A stretch of DNA of 5,126 bases from positions 1 to 5,126 of the forward strand of contig JACMNZ010000450.1 in assembly GCA_014378285.1 (NCBI GenBank), given 5' to 3'. A program made the translations under genes and the position numbers. Within the stretch, counting starts at the first letter, position 1. Each line of letters starts with the position of its first letter. This document shows, one piece after another, positions 4,628-5,126 of this stretch. The notes beneath the pieces are model-generated. The model was not told the DNA's origin. It saw nothing but the letters and a program-made list of their open reading frames with translations, and ran no database searches. Source of the DNA: Pseudopedobacter sp. (GTDB lineage: Bacteria; Bacteroidota; Bacteroidia; Sphingobacteriales; Sphingobacteriaceae).

Positions 4628-5126
4628 TCACAATATCTCATCTTCCACTTTACCTACAATTTCACCAGTATCTTCTTTTTTATCTTTTTTAATTTCTGGG
4701 ATGGCATCGGTAAAAATATAACCATTTGTGGCGGCATGTTCAGAAATTATCAAAGCATTCTTCCCTAAAATAATTTCAATACCTAAAGCTTTTGCCTTTT
4801 CAATTTGTGCATTTACTTTTTCAGAAGTTTTTGTCAACTCTAAATCTCTAATGTAAATCGCTAAAATTCTTTTAGGATTTTGGATAGCAATTTCGGTATA
4901 TATAAAGATATCTTGTTGTCCACTATCGCCAATCAAAATGAAATTTAATTGAGGAAAGGTTTTTAAAATGTTATTAATTTCTTTTGTTTTATGTCCGCTG
5001 TGTCCGCTGCTAAAAAATTTATTTTCTTGCAATCCAAAATCTCGCAATAATAAAGGTCCTTCGGGAATATTATTGAGGTCTAAAAATTCTTTTAGCAAAT
5101 CGTACATGTTCCAAGGACTACTAGAA
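4628..5126 (-). CDS. App1-like (DUF2183) HAD-type phosphatase, C-terminal part; 5' end outside window
   Basis: The frame is open to the right edge of the window, so the gene is cut there. The ATG at 5107 is internal, because the codons before it read SSSPWN, part of the conserved SPWN(L/M)YDLL motif of this family. About 165 C-terminal residues are visible. They contain SPWN, GPLLLRDFG, an HK pair at visible residues 45-46 followed by EINNILKTFP, and FILIGDSGQQD at about 62-72, whose two aspartates match the metal-binding motif IV of HAD enzymes. LAIYIRD follows, then a charged tail rich in Lys, Asp and Glu. The nucleophile DxDxT motif would be upstream, off the window. Yeast App1 of this family is a Mg-dependent phosphatidate phosphatase; the substrate of bacterial members is not established, so the phosphatidate role is by family only. 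The gene converges on lutA across an inverted-repeat spacer. The stop is TGA at 4628-4630. Confidence 0.85.
   Translation of the reverse strand, partial: SSSPWNMYDLLKEFLDLNNIPEGPLLLRDFGLQENKFFSSGHSGHKTKEINNILKTFPQLNFILIGDSGQQDIFIYTEIAIQNPKRILAIYIRDLELTKTSEKVNAQIEKAKALGIEIILGKNALIISEHAATNGYIFTDAIPEIKKDKKEDTGEIVGKVEDEIL

Noticed and set aside
1..5126. tRNA, rRNA, CRISPR array, riboswitch, insertion sequence or phage genes
   Set aside because: No cloverleaf, regularly spaced repeats, transposase motifs or conserved RNA structures were recognised on either strand.

Overview
The window looks like chromosome from a low-GC member of the Bacteroidota, most likely Sphingobacteriaceae/Pedobacter-like. 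This is inferred from AT-rich DNA, gene starts without a Shine-Dalgarno sequence, TAnnTTTG-type promoter elements in front of two genes, and the styles of the proteins. It is an ordinary housekeeping region interrupted by decayed accessory DNA.

Layout. At 62-1438 (+) there is an intact lipoyl-bearing E2 acyltransferase of a 2-oxo acid dehydrogenase complex, closed by a strong hairpin terminator at 1483-1522. The next ~500 bases hold no intact gene but contain minus-strand coding debris: an orphan 3' gene end abutting the terminator (1521-1613) and a frameshifted, stop-interrupted stretch (about 1776-2005). Then come two intact minus-strand envelope genes: a 54-residue single-span membrane protein (2039-2203) and an NlpC/P60 lipoprotein (2290-2841). 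Divergent from these is a dead type II toxin-antitoxin pair, a DUF6364-like antitoxin (2973-3216) and a PIN-domain toxin (3213-3623). Conceptual repair restores both reading frames and a 4-base ATGA overlap between them. Downstream is an intact LutA/LldE-type iron-sulfur protein (3731-4459, +). It is convergent with the C-terminal half of an App1-like (DUF2183) phosphatase that runs off the right edge (4628-5126, -). The convergent junction carries a pair of inverted, GC-rich near-palindromes of the kind dispersed between Bacteroidota genes.

How the genes relate. The window does not encode one shared pathway. The E2 subunit (oxo-acid oxidation) and LutA (lactate oxidation) are both catabolic, but their partner subunits are not here. 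The NlpC/P60 lipoprotein and the small membrane protein are same-strand neighbours that may share a transcript. I found no convincing new system. The most informative content is the reconstruction of the toxin-antitoxin pseudogenes and the remnant coding sequence in the supposedly empty 1.5-2.0 kb interval.
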